Shown here: in pieces, positions 28,991 to 40,622 of the stretch
Layout: each line of letters begins with the position of its first letter
Numbering within the stretch: position 1 is the stretch's first letter
DNA from: Elephas maximus indicus
Taxonomy: Eukaryota; Chordata; Mammalia; Proboscidea; Elephantidae
Assembly: GCF_024166365.1 (NCBI RefSeq)
Contig: NC_064820.1
Location: 146,526,001-146,590,000, forward strand
Length of the DNA stretch: 64,000 nt
Reading direction: 5' to 3'
Translations under genes and position numbers: made by a program
Notes under the pieces: model-generated
What the model was told of the DNA's origin: nothing
Seen by the model: the letters and a program-made list of their open reading frames with translations, nothing else
Databases searched by the model: none

Positions 28991-30079
28991 GTAGACCTTC
29001 CACCTAAAATTAAACCACCTTATTATCCCACACGGGAGTTCTGAATAATAATAATAAAAGTCAAATTCTTGGATCTTGATTTGCAAAATGGACTCTTGAA
29101 ATCCAAAGCTTTTTAGAGCAAGGAGTGTTTTTGGAGCACTGAAAGACTGAAGGACTCATCTTAAATTTTAAACAGCATGGTTGGGAAGAAGGTATGATGA
29201 TGTGAGAAGCAGATTTCCAAAAGGGGGAAGAATTGAGCTCGAAGGGAGAGCATTGAAGTTAGCTACTGCTGTGGGTCTCTGTGAAGGTACTCCTACTCCT
29301 TAACCCCTACCCCTCAACCCAGGGATAGGGAGAGATTAGGACCCCTACATAAGATGGTGGGGCTTTGAGTATGGGAAGAATCCGTAAGGCCTGAGGAGTC
29401 TTCCATGATGGGAAGGTATGGCAGCCATCAAATAGAAGTTACAACTGGGTGTGTCTAGGCAGAGGGGGCCTGGGAGCATCTCAGGCTTGTGTCTAATATG
29501 TAAGGATCGCAGGGATCATTGAAAGAAGTCCTGAGGCCCTAGAACAGTATGGAAGTTGCTGAAAGAGGGGACAGATGACCAGGAAGGGGCTTCTGGGATG
29601 TAACAAAGGGATACCTAAAGCATATGAGCCTGAACAGTCCAAGCTGGAGACCATAGCACCATTGCAGACGTCTGTGGGCACAGTAGAAACGAAGGATGAC
29701 AGCCAACAACTGATGAGGGTCAGGTCTGCCTGCCTGTCTGAGCATTAGAGGAAGATGGATGATGACCAAGGAGCAGACAGTGGTCCCCTCACCTCCCTCT
29801 CTGTACCATGACCACATAAGTTCTGCAGAGTGTAGCTGTGACCCTGGCTAGGAGCAGAGGGACAAAACTCAACTAGGTAGAGTGTATGCTGGAAATGACT
29901 GAGTAATCATGCACTCATTTGGCTGAATTTGCCAAGAAATGATTAGACTTAATTTCTTCTATTAAGTGGAAATAGAGGAAACAAGAAAATAAGAGAGCTA
30001 CCATTTTGGCACCCCTGCGTTTTCTGACTTTAAAATTTCATACAGCCATAGTGGTCTTGGGCCTAGGAGCACAGGAATT
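28991..30079. other. Single-copy DNA
   Basis: I see no gene, exon or repeat family. Short ORFs on both strands look like chance. Confidence 0.45.
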
Positions 30080-30225
30080 ATGCAGACTTACGGCTGCCCA
30101 GTTGCTGTTCACATCCTCTGTGATCTGCAATAAGTGGCTTTCCCTCTTTGAACCTCAGTCTCTTTTCCTGTGAAGTGGGGCTTGTAGTACTTACCTCAGA
30201 GCATTTTGGTGAAAATTAATGAGTT
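30080..30225 (+). repeat. MIR element fragment
   Basis: Contains 'tttgaacctcagtctctttt' and 'gtagtacttacctcagagc', typical of the second half of MIR. Confidence 0.65.
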
Positions 30226-30417
30226 TAGTCAGCAGAATGACTAAACTTAGAGGAATGACAATACCAAGTGTTGCCAAGGATGTGGAACAACTGGAACTCT
30301 CATACATTGCTGGTGAGAGTGTAAGTTGGTACACTTTGGAAAACGGTTTGGCAGTATCTACTAAAGCTAAACATACATATACCCAATGTCCCAGCAATTC
30401 CAATTCTGGATATATAC

Positions 30418-30581
30418 AAAAGCCAAAACCCACTGCCGTTGAGTTGATTCCGACTCATAGCGACCCTATAGGACAGAGTAGAACTGCCCCGTAGAGTTTC
30501 CAAGGAGTGCCTGGTGGATTCGAACTGCCGACCTTTTGGTTAGCAGCCGTAGCACTTAACCACTACGCCACCAGGGTTTCC
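30418..30581 (-). repeat. AfroSINE, short form, with clear target duplication
   Basis: Near-consensus minus-strand copy. The 13-nt TCTGGATATATAC flanks it exactly (30405-30417 and 30582-30594), splitting the L1. Low divergence and intact duplication point to a recent insertion. Confidence 0.96.
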
Positions 30582-30671
30582 TCTGGATATATACCCAGCA
30601 GAAATAAGTGCTATATCCATCGAAAGATCTGTTTAAGAATGTTCATAGTAGCTTTATCCATAGCAGGCAAA

Positions 30672-30870
30672 AACTATTATTTGTCATCAATTCTGACCTA
30701 TGGTGACCCCATGTGTTATAGAGTAGAACTGCTAGATATGATTTTCCTTGCTGTAATCTTAGCAGAAGCAGATCACCAGGCCCTTCTTCCGAGGTTCTGC
30801 TGGGTGGGTTCAAACCACCAACCTTTAGGTTAGCAGCCAAATGCAAAGTGTTTGCACCACCTAGGAACCT
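30672..30870 (-). repeat. AfroSINE-related copy, long form
   Basis: Minus-strand, diverged: 'atcaattctgacctatggtg', central block retained ('gatcaccaggcccttcttcc'), head near 'cacctaggaacctt'. Older than its neighbour at 30418. Confidence 0.8.
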
Positions 30871-31140
30871 TACCCAAAAACTAGAAATAACAAATCCATC
30901 AACTGTAAAGTGAAGGAATAAACTGTAGCATATTCATAAAAGGGAATACTAAACGGCAGTGAAAATGAAACTACTGATGTAAGCAACACGTGCAACAACA
31001 CATATGAATCTCACAGACATAATGTTGAGACAAAGAAGCTAGACATGAGACTTATTGTGTGGGTCCATTGAAATGAAGACCAAAAACAGGCAAAAACCAA
31101 GGTGAAAGAACGCAGAATAATGGTTACCTTTTGCAGGGAG

Positions 31141-31302
31141 GGACCCCTGGTGGCGCAGTGGTTAAAAGCTCAGCTGCTAAGCAAAAGGTCAGCAGTTTGA
31201 ATCTACCAGCTGCTCATTGGAAACCTTATGGGGCAGTTCTACTCTGTCAATATGAGTTGGAATTGACTCACTGGTGATGGGTTTGGTTTGGTTTTGGTTT
31301 GA
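31141..31302 (+). repeat. AfroSINE, short form
   Basis: Head GGACCCCTGGTGGCGCAGTG, B-box-like 'cagcagtttgaatc', tail with 'gggtttggtttggttttgg'. Confidence 0.93.
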
Positions 31303-31474
31303 CAGGAAGGCAGGTATTGAGGAGAGAAGGTTCTGGGATGCTAGGAATTTTCTATCTTGATTCAGGCGATGGTTTCACAGCTATATGCATATATAAAAAT
31401 TCACTGAACTATAAGCATATTTGTGTATTGTGTGTAGGTGATAAGTCAATTATAAAGAATAGGGAGAGAAAAAA

Positions 31475-33110
31475 AATGGGTGGCCGGTAAGATGGCAGCA
31501 TGAGCAGGTCTAAGATCCCAGCCCTCCCATAATGTTTTTGAAAGCACCATGTACATGGGGAAATTGAGAAAGCTAACATATTGTAATATTCTAATGTCCT
31601 GGTTTCAACAGCAGAAAAATCACAAGACATACAAAAAAACTGGAAATGATGACTCTTTCAAAAGAACAAGATTTGGTATATTGAAGTCTCTATTATTGTA
31701 GAAATGTCTATTATTACCTTCACAAATGTCAGTGTTTGTTTCATACATTCTGGGACTTCAATGTTAGCTGCATGTATGTTTATTTATAATTATTGTATCT
31801 TCTTGAGAATTGACCCTTTTATCATTATGTAATATCCTTCTTTGTCTCTTACAACAAATCTTGACTTAAAGTCTATTTTGTCTAACATCAGTACGGCCAC
31901 TCCAGCTCTCTTTTGGCTACTATGTACATGAGATATTTTTTCCGTCCTTTCACTTTCAACTTTTTTGTGTCTTTGGGCCTGAGATGTCTCTCTTGTAGAC
32001 AGCCCATAGATGAATCATGCCTTTTTGTATCTATTATCCCACTCTCTACCTTTTTGATTAGAAAATTTAATCCACTTGCATTTAAGGTAATTATCTATAA
32101 GGAAGGACTTCTGCCATTTTGCTATTTGTTTTTTATCTGTCTTATACCATCTTTGTCCCTCATTTCCTCCAGTACTGCCATCATTTGTGTTTAATTGCAT
32201 TTTTATGGGGAGCCCTGGTGGCACAGTGGTTAACAGCTAGGGCTGATAACCAAAAGGTTGGCAGTTCCAAGCTGCTCCTTGGAAACTCTGTGGGACAGTT
32301 CAACTCTGTCCTATTGGGTCACAATGAGTCGGAATCGACTTGACAGCAATGGTTTTGGTTTGGTTTTGGCATTTTTATAACGAGCCATTTAGATTCTCTG
32401 CTTTCCTTTTGTGTGTATTTTTTAGTAATCTTTGTGGCTACTATGAAGATTACATTTAACATCTTAAATTTACATCAACCTTGTTGAAACTGATACCAAC
32501 TTCAGTAACATACAAAAACTGTATTCTTGCATCACTCCTCACTCCTTTATGTAGCCTTTATCATAAATTACATCTTCATACATTATGTGCCCAAGAGCAT
32601 AAATTTATAATTGTATTTTATGTACTTGTGTTTCAGAATAATGTAGGACATAAGTACTAATGTTGCCAAAAAAAAAAAAAAAAAGAACTGGCCCTTATAT
32701 TTGCCCGTGAGATTACCTTTATTGGAGATCTTTCTTTCTACATATGTCTTCAAGTTATTATCTAGTGTACTTTCAGTTCTATGTGAAGAACTCTCTTTAG
32801 CATTTCTTGTAGTGCAGGTCTAGTCATCACAAACTCCCTCAGCTTTTCTTTATCTTGGAATGACTTAATTTTGCATTCATTCTTGAAAGACAGTTTTTCT
32901 GGATATAGAATTCTTGGCTGACATTTCTTTTCCTTCAGCACTTTTAATATGTCATCACACTACAATCTTGCTTCCAAGTTTTCTGAGGAGAAATCAGCAA
33001 TTAATCTTATTGAGGATCCCTTGTATATGACATTTCCCTTTCCTTTTGCTCTCAGGAGTCTTTCTTTATCTTTGGTTTTTGGGAGCTTCATTATAATTAG
33101 ATATAATTAG
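31475..33110 (-). mobile_element. Old L1 piece, mainly antisense
   Basis: From about 31700 to 33110 the sequence reads as antisense L1 ('ccactccagctctcttttgg', 'tgtctctcttgtagacagcc'). The first 200 nt (with 'ggccggtaagatggcagc') read as the 5' part in sense. It ends at AAAGATCAATAAG, the 13-nt repeat that also bounds the inserted L1 on the far side at 46670. The same old L1 then appears to continue in sense from 46683, so this piece may be its inverted 5' part. Confidence 0.6.
32207..32368 (+). repeat. AfroSINE, short form, with target duplication
   Basis: Head GGGGAGCCCTGGTGGCACAGTG within the first bases; tail 'tcggaatcgacttgacagca'. Flanked by GCATTTTTAT (32197-32206 and 32369-32378). 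Confidence 0.95.
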
Positions 33111-33171
33111 AAAGATCAATAAGGGGGAGGTGGAGCCAACATGGCACTATAGACAGAAGCACCATGCCATC

Positions 33172-33688
33172 TGTCTTAGTTATCTAGTGCTGCTATAACA
33201 GAAATACCACAAGTGGATAGCTTTAACAAACAAAAATTTATTCACAGTCTAATAGGCCAGAAGTCCAAATTCAGGGCATCAGCTCCAGGAGAAGGCCTTC
33301 TCTCTCTGTCAACTCTAGAGGAAGGTCCTTCTCATCAATCTTCTGGACTAGGAGCTTCTCTGCACGAGAACCCCAGGTCCAAAGGATGCGCTCTGCTCCC
33401 AGCGCTGCTTTCTTGGTAGCATGAGCTCCCCTGTCTCTCTGCTCATTTCTCTCTTTTATATCTCAAAAAAGATTGACTCAAGACACAATCCAATCTTGTA
33501 GATTGAGTCCTGCCTTATTAACATAACTGCTCCCTATCCCACCTCATTAACATCATAGAGGTAGGATTTACAACATATAGGGAAATCACATCAGATGACA
33601 AAATGGTGGACAATCACACAATACTGGGAATCATGGCCTAGGCAAATTGATATACATATTTTTGGGGGACACAATTCAATCCATGCCA
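33172..33688 (-). repeat. Solo MaLR-like LTR
   Basis: Minus-strand LTR starting TGTCTTAGTTATCTAGTGC on the plus strand and ending CCATGCCA. Perfect 5-bp target duplication CCATC (33167-33171 and 33689-33693). It contains the poly(A) region and 'cttttatatctc' block shared with the LTRs at 11730 and 48676. Confidence 0.92.
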
Positions 33689-34066
33689 CCATCCCTCAGC
33701 AGGAAAGACCTGAAAAACTAAGTAAAACAGATACAAATGTCAATCCTGGATCACTAAGTAAAAAATGAAGGAATAAAGAACTATAAAACGAAACTAAAAA
33801 ATTTACAGCATTGAAGCAGAGACGTCAATCTGTAAATGAAAACATCAGAACAATAAAAGAAAGCATAAACGGTGTAGGTATAGAACTTTCAAATGCAGGG
33901 GAACTCAAGGTGTTATCAACTAATAAAAGAGTGATTTAAATTTAGGATAGGGGTAAATTTCAAGGTAACCACAAAGTTAACAAACCTACTAATCAAAATA
34001 AAGAAGAAAAACATAATGTCTCAGTAAACACAAAATCTACAAAAATGAAAGAAATAGAGGCGGGGC

Positions 34067-34077
34067 CAAGATGGCGG
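34067..34077 (+). promoter_or_regulatory. YY1 motif at the L1 5' end
   Basis: CAAGATGGCGG within the first dozen or so bases of the element. In human L1 a YY1 site at the same place directs accurate transcription start. The role here is inferred by analogy. Confidence 0.6.
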
Positions 34078-34287
34078 ACTAGGTGGACGCTACCGCGGAT
34101 CCCTCTTGCAACAAAGACTCGGAAAAACAAGTGAATCGATCACATACATAACAATCTATGAACTCTGAACAACAAACACAGATTTAGAGACGGAGAATGA
34201 ACAAATACGGGGAGACAGCGATTGTTTTCAGAGCCAGGAGCCAGCGTACCAGTCAGTGGATTTTCTGGAAAAACTAGTTTCCCAGTG

Positions 34288-35301
34288 ATGGTTCGGAGAC
34301 AGCAGTCCATATCAAACCACATAAAGAAGCAGACCATGACAGCTTCTCCAACCCCCCAAACAAAAGAATCAAAATCTTTCCCAAATGAAGATACAATCCT
34401 GGAATTATCAGATACAGAATATAAAAAACTAATTTACAGAATGCTTAAAGACATCACAAATGAAATTAGGCAAACTGCAGAAAAAGCCAAGGAACACACT
34501 GATAAAACTGTTGAAGAACTCAAAAAGATTATTCAAGAACATAGTGGAAAAATTAATAAGTTGCAAGAATCCATAGAGAGCATGTAGAAATCCAAAAGAT
34601 TAACTATAAAATTACAGAATTAGACAACGCAATAAGAAGTCAGAGGAGCAGACTCGAGCAATTAGAATGTAGACTGGGACATCTGGAGGACCAGGGAATC
34701 AACACCAACATAGCTGAAAAAAAAATCAGATAAAAGAATTAAAAAAAATGAAGAAACCCTAAGAATCATGTGGGACTCTATCAAGAAGGATAACTTGCGT
34801 GTGATTGGAGTCCCAGAACAGGGAGGGGGGACAGAAAACGCAGAGAAAATAGTTGAAGAACTCCTGACACAAAACTTCCCTGACATCATGAAAGACGAAA
34901 GGATATCTATCCAGGATGCTCATCGAACCCCATTTAAGATTGATCCGAAAAGAAAAACACAAAGACATATTATCATCAAACTTGCCAAAACCAAAGATAA
35001 ACAGAAAATTTTAAAAGCAGCCAGGGAGAAAAGCAAGGTTTCCTTCAAGGGAGAATCAATAAGAATAAGTTCAGACTACTCAGCAGAAACCATGCAGGCA
35101 AGAAGGGAATGGGACGACGTATACAGAGCACTGAAGGAGAAGAACTGCCAACCAAGGATCATATATCCAGCAAAACTCTCTCTGAAATATGAAGGCGAAA
35201 TTAAGATATTTACAGATAAACACAAGTTTAGAGAATTTGCAAAAACCAAACCAAGGCTACAAGAAATGCTAAAGGAGATTGTTTGGTCAGATGACCAATA
35301 A
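34288..35301 (+). pseudogene. L1 ORF1 (RNA-binding protein), two frame changes
   Basis: From the ATG at 34288 to the stop at 35299-35301 is 1014 nt, matching a protein of about 338 residues, the size of human ORF1p. The first part (34288-34587) is Lys/Glu-rich and suits a coiled coil. The frame is broken at about 34585 and restored in an A-run at about 34717-34725, so the coiled coil is cut. From 34768 the RRM and C-terminal domain are intact and recognisable (DNLRVIGVPEQ, SADYS-like ISSDYSAETMQARREW, and YPAKLSLKYEGEIKIF). ORF1p normally forms trimers that coat L1 RNA. The upstream in-frame ATG at 34222 is less likely because it lies in the leader. Confidence 0.85.
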
Positions 35302-35502
35302 TATCAGGTACCAGCACAATACAAGGTCACAAAACAGAACGTCCTGATATCAACTCAAATAGGGAAAGCACAAAAACAAACAAATTAAGATTAATTCTAA
35401 AAAATAAATAAATAAATAAAATAATACACATAACAGAGAATCATGGAAGTCAATAGGTAAAAGATCACAATAATCAAAAAGAGGGACTAAATACAGGAGG
35501 CA

Positions 35503-35781
35503 TTGAACTGCCAGATGGAGAGTGATACAAGGCGATATAGAACAATACAAGTTAGGTTTTTACTTAGAAAAATAGGGGTAAATAATAAGGTAACCACAAA
35601 AAGGAATATCAACTCCATAACTCAAGATAAAAACCAAGAAAAACGTAACGACTCAACTAACATAAAGTTAAACATTATGAAAATGAGGATCTCACAATTT
35701 ACTAAGAAAAACGTCTCAGCACAAAAAAGTATGTGGAAAAATGAAATGGCCAACAACACACATGAAAAGGCATCAAAATGA
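35503..35781 (+). CDS. Small ORF between L1 ORF1 and ORF2 (92 aa)
   Basis: Open from 35503 and ending TGA at 35779-35781, so that its stop overlaps the ORF2 ATG (35778-35780) as ATGA. The product is rich in Lys, Asn and Thr with no domain I recognise. The spacer between ORF1 and ORF2 is 476 nt, much longer than the roughly 60 nt of human L1. The A-rich composition makes a chance ORF quite possible. The older copy at 33930-34055 has a related spacer with an early stop. Confidence 0.25.
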   Translation: MNCQMESDTRRYRTIQVRFLLRKIGVNNKVTTKRNINSITQDKNQEKRNDSTNIKLNIMKMRISQFTKKNVSAQKSMWKNEMANNTHEKASK

Positions 35782-38700
35782 CAGCACTAAAAACTTATTT
35801 ATCTATAATTACGCTGAATGTAAATGGACTAAATGCACCAATAAAGAGACAGAGAGTCACGGACTGGATAAAGAAACACGATCCATCTATATGCTGCCTA
35901 CAAGAGACACACCTTAGACTTAGAGACACAAACAAACTAAAACTCAAAGGATGGAAAAAAATATATCAAGCAAACAATAAGCAAAAAAGGAGTAGCAATA
36001 TTAATTTCTGACAAAATAGACTTTAGACTTAAATCCACCACAAAGGATAAAGAAGGACACTATATAATGATAAAAGGGACAATTGATCAGGAAGACATAA
36101 CCATATTAAATATTTACGCACCCAATGACAGGGCTGCAAGATACATAAATCAAATTTTAACAGAATTGAAAAGTGAGATAGACACCTCCACATTTATAGT
36201 AGGAGACTTCAACACACCACTTTCAGAGAAGGACAGGACATCCAGTAAGAAGCTCAATAGAGACACGGAAGACCTACTTAAAACAATCAACCAACTTGAC
36301 CTCATTGACTTATACAGAACTCTCCACCCAACTGCTGCAAAATATACTTTTTTTTCTAGTGCACATGGAACATTCTCTAGAATAGACCACATATTAGGTC
36401 ATAAAACAAACCTTTACAGAGTCCAAAACATTGAAATAATACAAAGCATCTTCTCAGACCACAAGGCAATGAAACTTGAAATCAATAACAGAAAAACTAG
36501 GGAAAAGAAATCAAATACTTGGAAACTGAACAATACCCTCCTGAAAAAAGACTGGGTTATAGAAGACATCAAGGAGGGAATAAGGAAATTCATAGAATGC
36601 AACGAGAATGAAAATACTTCCTATCAAAACTTCTGGGACACAGCAAAAGCAGTGCTCAGAGGCCAATTTATATTGATAAATGCACACATACAAAAAGAAG
36701 AAAGAGCCAAAATCAGAGAACTGTCCCGACAACTTGAACAAATAGAAAGTGAGCAACAAAAGAACCCATCAGGCACCAGAAGAAAACAAATAATAAAAAT
36801 TAGAGCTGAACTAAATGAATTAGAGAACAGAAAAACAATTGAAAGAATTAATAAAGCCAAAAGTTGGTTCTTTGAAAAAATTAACAAAATTGATAAACCA
36901 TTGGCTAGACTGAATAAAGAAATACAGGAAAGGAAACAAATAACCCGAATAAGAAACGAGAAGGACCACATCACAACAGAACCAAATGAAATTAAAAGAA
37001 TCATTTCAGATTACTACGAAAAATTGTACTCTCACAAATTTGAAAACCTAGAAGAAATGGATGAATTCTTGGAAAAACACTACCTACCTAAACTAACACA
37101 TTCAGAAGTAGAACAACTAAATAGACCCATAACAAAAAAAGAGATTGAAACGGTAATCAAAAAACTTCCAACAAAAAAAAGTCCTGGCCCGAATGGCTTC
37201 ACTGCAGAGTTCTACCAAACCTTCAGAGAAGACTTAACACCACTACTACTGAAGGTATTTCAAAGCATAGAAAAAGATGGAATACTACCCGACTCATTCT
37301 ATGAAGCTACCATCTCCCTGATACCAAAACCAGGTAAAGACATTACAAAAAAAGAAAATTATAGACCTATATCCCTCATGAACATAGATGCAAAAATCCT
37401 CAACAAAATTCTAGCCAATAGAATCCAACAACACATCAAAAAAATAATTCACCCTGATCAAGTGGGATTTATACCAGGTATGCAAGGCTGGTTTAATATC
37501 AGAAAAACCATTAATGTAATCCATCACATAAATAAAACAAAAGATAAAAACCACATGATCTTATCAATTGATACAGAAAAGGCATTTGACAAAGTCCAAC
37601 ACCCATTTATGATAAAAACTCTTACCGAAATAGGAATTGAAGGAAAATTCCTCAACATAATAAAGGGCATCTATGCAAAGCCAACAGCCAATATCACTCT
37701 AAGTGGAGAGAACCTGAAAGCATTTCCCTTGAGAACGGGAACCAGACAAGGATGCCCTTTATCACCGCTCTTATTCAACATCGTACTTGAAGTCCTAGCC
37801 AGGGCAATTAGGCTAGACAAAGAAATAAAGGGTATCCGGATTGGCAAGCAGGAAGTAAAGCTATCACTATTTGCAGATGACATGATTGTATACACAGAAA
37901 ACCCTAAGGAATCCTCCAGAAAACTACTGAAACTAATAGAAGAGTTTGGCAGAGTCTCAGGTTATAAAATAAACATACAAAAATCACTTGGATTCCTCTA
38001 CATCAACAAAAAGAACATCGAAGAGGAAATAACCAAATCAATACCATTCACAGTAGCCCCCAAGAAGATAAGATACTTAGGAATAAATCTTACCAAGGAT
38101 GTAAAAGACCTATACAAAGAAAACTACAAAGCTCTACTACAAGAAATTCAAAAGGATATACTTAAGTGGAAAAACATACCCTGCTCATGGATAGGAAGAC
38201 TTAACATAGTAAAAATGTCTATTCTACCAAAAGCCATCTATACATACAATGCACTTCCGATCCAAATTCCAATGTCATATTTTAAGGGGATAGAGAAACA
38301 AATCACCAATTTCATATGGAAGGGAAAGAACCCCCGGATAAGCAAAGCATTACTGAAAAAGAAGAAGAAAGTGGGAGGCCTCACTCTACCTGATTTCAGA
38401 AGCTATTATACAGCCACAGTAGTCAAAACAGCCTGGTACTGGTACAACAACAGGCACATAGACCAATGGAACAGAATTGAGAATCCAGATATAAATCCAT
38501 CCATGTATGAGCAGCTGATATTTGACAAAGGCCCAGTGTCAGTTAATTGGGGAAAAGATAGTCTTTGTAACAAATGGTGCTGGCATAACTGGATATGCAT
38601 TTGCAAAAGAATGAAACAGGACCCATACCTCACACCATGCACAAAAACTAACTCCAAGTGGATCAAAGACCTAAACATAAAGACTAAAACGATAAAGATC

Positions 38701-39590
38701 ATGGAAGAAAAAATAGGGACAACCCTAGGAGCCCTAATACAGGGCATAAACAGAATACAAAACATTACCAAAAATGATGAAGAGAAACCAGATAACTGGG
38801 AGCTCCTAAAAATCAAACACCTATGCTCATCTAAAGACTTCACCAAAAGAGTAAAAAGACCACCTACAGACTGGGAAAGAATTTTCAGCTATGACATCTC
38901 TGCCCGGCGCCTGATCTCCAAAATCTACATGATTCTGTCAAAACTCAACCACAAAAAGACAAACAACCCAATCAAGAAGTGGGCAAAGGATATGAACACA
39001 TATTTCACTAAAGAAGATATTCAGGCAGCCAACAGATACATGAGAAAATGCTCCCGATCATTAGCCATTAGAGAAATGCAAATTAAAACTACGATGAGAT
39101 TCCATCTCACACCAACTAGGCTGGCATTAATCCAAAAAAAACACAAAATAATAAATGTTGGAGAGGCTGCGGAGAGATTGGAACTCTCATACACTGCTGG
39201 TGGGAATGTAAAATGGTACAACCACTTTGGAAATCCATCTGGCATTATCTTAAACAGTTAGAAATAGAACTACCATACAACCCAGAAATCCTACTCCTCG
39301 GAATATACCCTAGAGATACAAGAGCCTTCACACAAACAGATATATGCACACCCATGTTTATTGCAGCTCTGTTTACAATAGCAAAAAGCTGGAAGCAACC
39401 AAGGTGTCCGTCAACGGATGAATGGGTAAATAAATTGTGGTATATTCACACAATGGAATACTACGCATCGATAAAGAATAGTGACGAATCTCTGAAACAT
39501 TTCATAACATGGAGGAATCTGGAAGGCATTATGCTGAGCGAAATGAGTCAGAGGCAAAAGGACAAATATTGTATAAGACCACTATTATAA
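35778..39590 (+). pseudogene. L1 ORF2 (endonuclease and reverse transcriptase), two frame breaks
   Basis: Starts MTALKTYLSIITLNVNGLNAP and spans about 1270 codons, close to human ORF2p (1275). 35778-36011 holds the start of the AP-like endonuclease. A frameshift follows in an A-run near 35980, where the older copy at 42258 has five more bases. 36067-39261 (1064 residues open) carries the rest of the endonuclease ([15 protein letters not shown]), the reverse transcriptase with an intact FADDM core near 37870, and the start of the C-terminal region. A second break near 39130-39140 moves the frame; the C-terminal part then runs to 39590. The protein nicks DNA and primes reverse transcription on it. 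Catalytic residues look intact but the frame does not. Confidence 0.93.
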
Positions 39591-39644
39591 GATCTTGAGA
39601 AATAGTAAAAACTGAGAAGAACACATACTTTTGTGGTTACAAAG

Positions 39645-39672
39645 GGGGGAGGGAGGGAGGGAGGGAGAGGGT
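39645..39672 (+). other. G-rich tract in the L1 3' UTR (G-quadruplex motif)
   Basis: About six runs of three or more G separated by single A (or short) loops. A similar but weaker tract lies in the L1 copies near 41048-41078 and 45786-45812. G-rich tracts in the 3' UTR are known in L1 of several mammals. Confidence 0.8.
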
Positions 39673-40622
39673 TTTTTATTGATCAATCAGTAGATAAGAA
39701 CTGCTTTGGGTGAAGGGAAAGACAACACTCAATACATGGAAGGTCAGCCCAATTGGACTGGACTAAAAGCAAAGAGGTTTCCAGGATAAAATGAATGCTT
39801 CAAAGGTCAGCGGAGCAGGGGCGGGGGTCTGGGGAACATGGTTTGAGGGGACTTCTAAGTCAATTGGCAAAATAATTCTATTACGAAAACATTCTGCATC
39901 CCACTTTGAAATGTGGCATCTGGGGTCTTAAATGCTAACAAGGGGCCATCTAAGATGCATCAATTGGTCTCAACCCACCTGGAGCAAAGGAAAATGAAGA
40001 ACACCAAGGTCACACAACAACTAAGAGCCCAAGAGACAGAAAGGGCCACATGAACCAGAGACCTACATCATCCTGAGACCAGAAGAACTAGTTGGTGCCC
40101 GGCCACAATCGATGACTGCCCTGTCAGGGAGCACAACAGAGAACTCCTGAGGGAGCAGGAGATCAGTGGGATGCAGACCCCAAATTCTCATAAAAAGACC
40201 ATACTTAATGGTCTGACTGCGAACTAGAGGAATCCCGGAGGCAATGCTCCCCAGACCTTCTGTTGGCACAGGACAGGAACCATCCCCGAAGTCAACTCAT
40301 CAGACATGAAAGGGAATGGTCAGCGGTGGGGAGAGAGATGCTGACGAAGAGTGAGCTAATTAAATCAGGTGGACACTTGAGAGTGTGTTGGCAACTCTTG
40401 ACTGGAGGGGGGATGGGAAGATAGAGAGAGAGGGAAGCTGGCAAAATTGTCACGAAACGAGAGACTGAAAGGGCTGACTCAATAGGGGGAGAGCAAGTGG
40501 GAGAAGGGAGTAAGATGTATGTAAACTTACATGTGACAGACTGATTGGACTTGTAAATGTTCACTTGAAGCTTAATAAAAGTTAATTAAAAAAAATACAC
40601 AAACAAAAGGAATTCAGCGCAG

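Larger units (their letters stand above)
30226..31470 (+). mobile_element. Old L1 3' region split by three SINEs
   Basis: ORF2 tail blocks ('tgttgccaaggatgtggaac', 'tcatacattgctggtgagag') followed by the 3' end of a mammalian-wide L1 ('cattgaaatgaagaccaaaa', 'cacagctatatgcatatata'). Many stops. SINEs at 30418-30581, 30672-30870 and 31141-31302 interrupt it. Confidence 0.8.
34056..40590 (+). mobile_element. Young, nearly full-length L1
   Basis: Starts 'aggcggggccaagatggcgg', the canonical L1 5' end with a YY1 site, and ends in an A-tail after CTTAATAAAAGTTAATT. Layout: 5' UTR 34056-34287 (about 230 nt), ORF1 34288-35301, spacer 35302-35777, ORF2 35778-39590, 3' UTR 39591-40590 with a G-rich tract. 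The order is complete, with two frame changes in each ORF, so it cannot make intact proteins. Much less decayed than the L1 it sits in. 'tacaaaaatgaaag' on the left and 'tacacaaacaaaag' on the right may be its diverged target duplication. Confidence 0.92.

Noticed and set aside
36150..38846. Several minus-strand ORFs of 60-146 codons opposite L1 ORF2
   Set aside because: They are shadow frames of the long plus-strand ORF2, caused by its A-rich codons.
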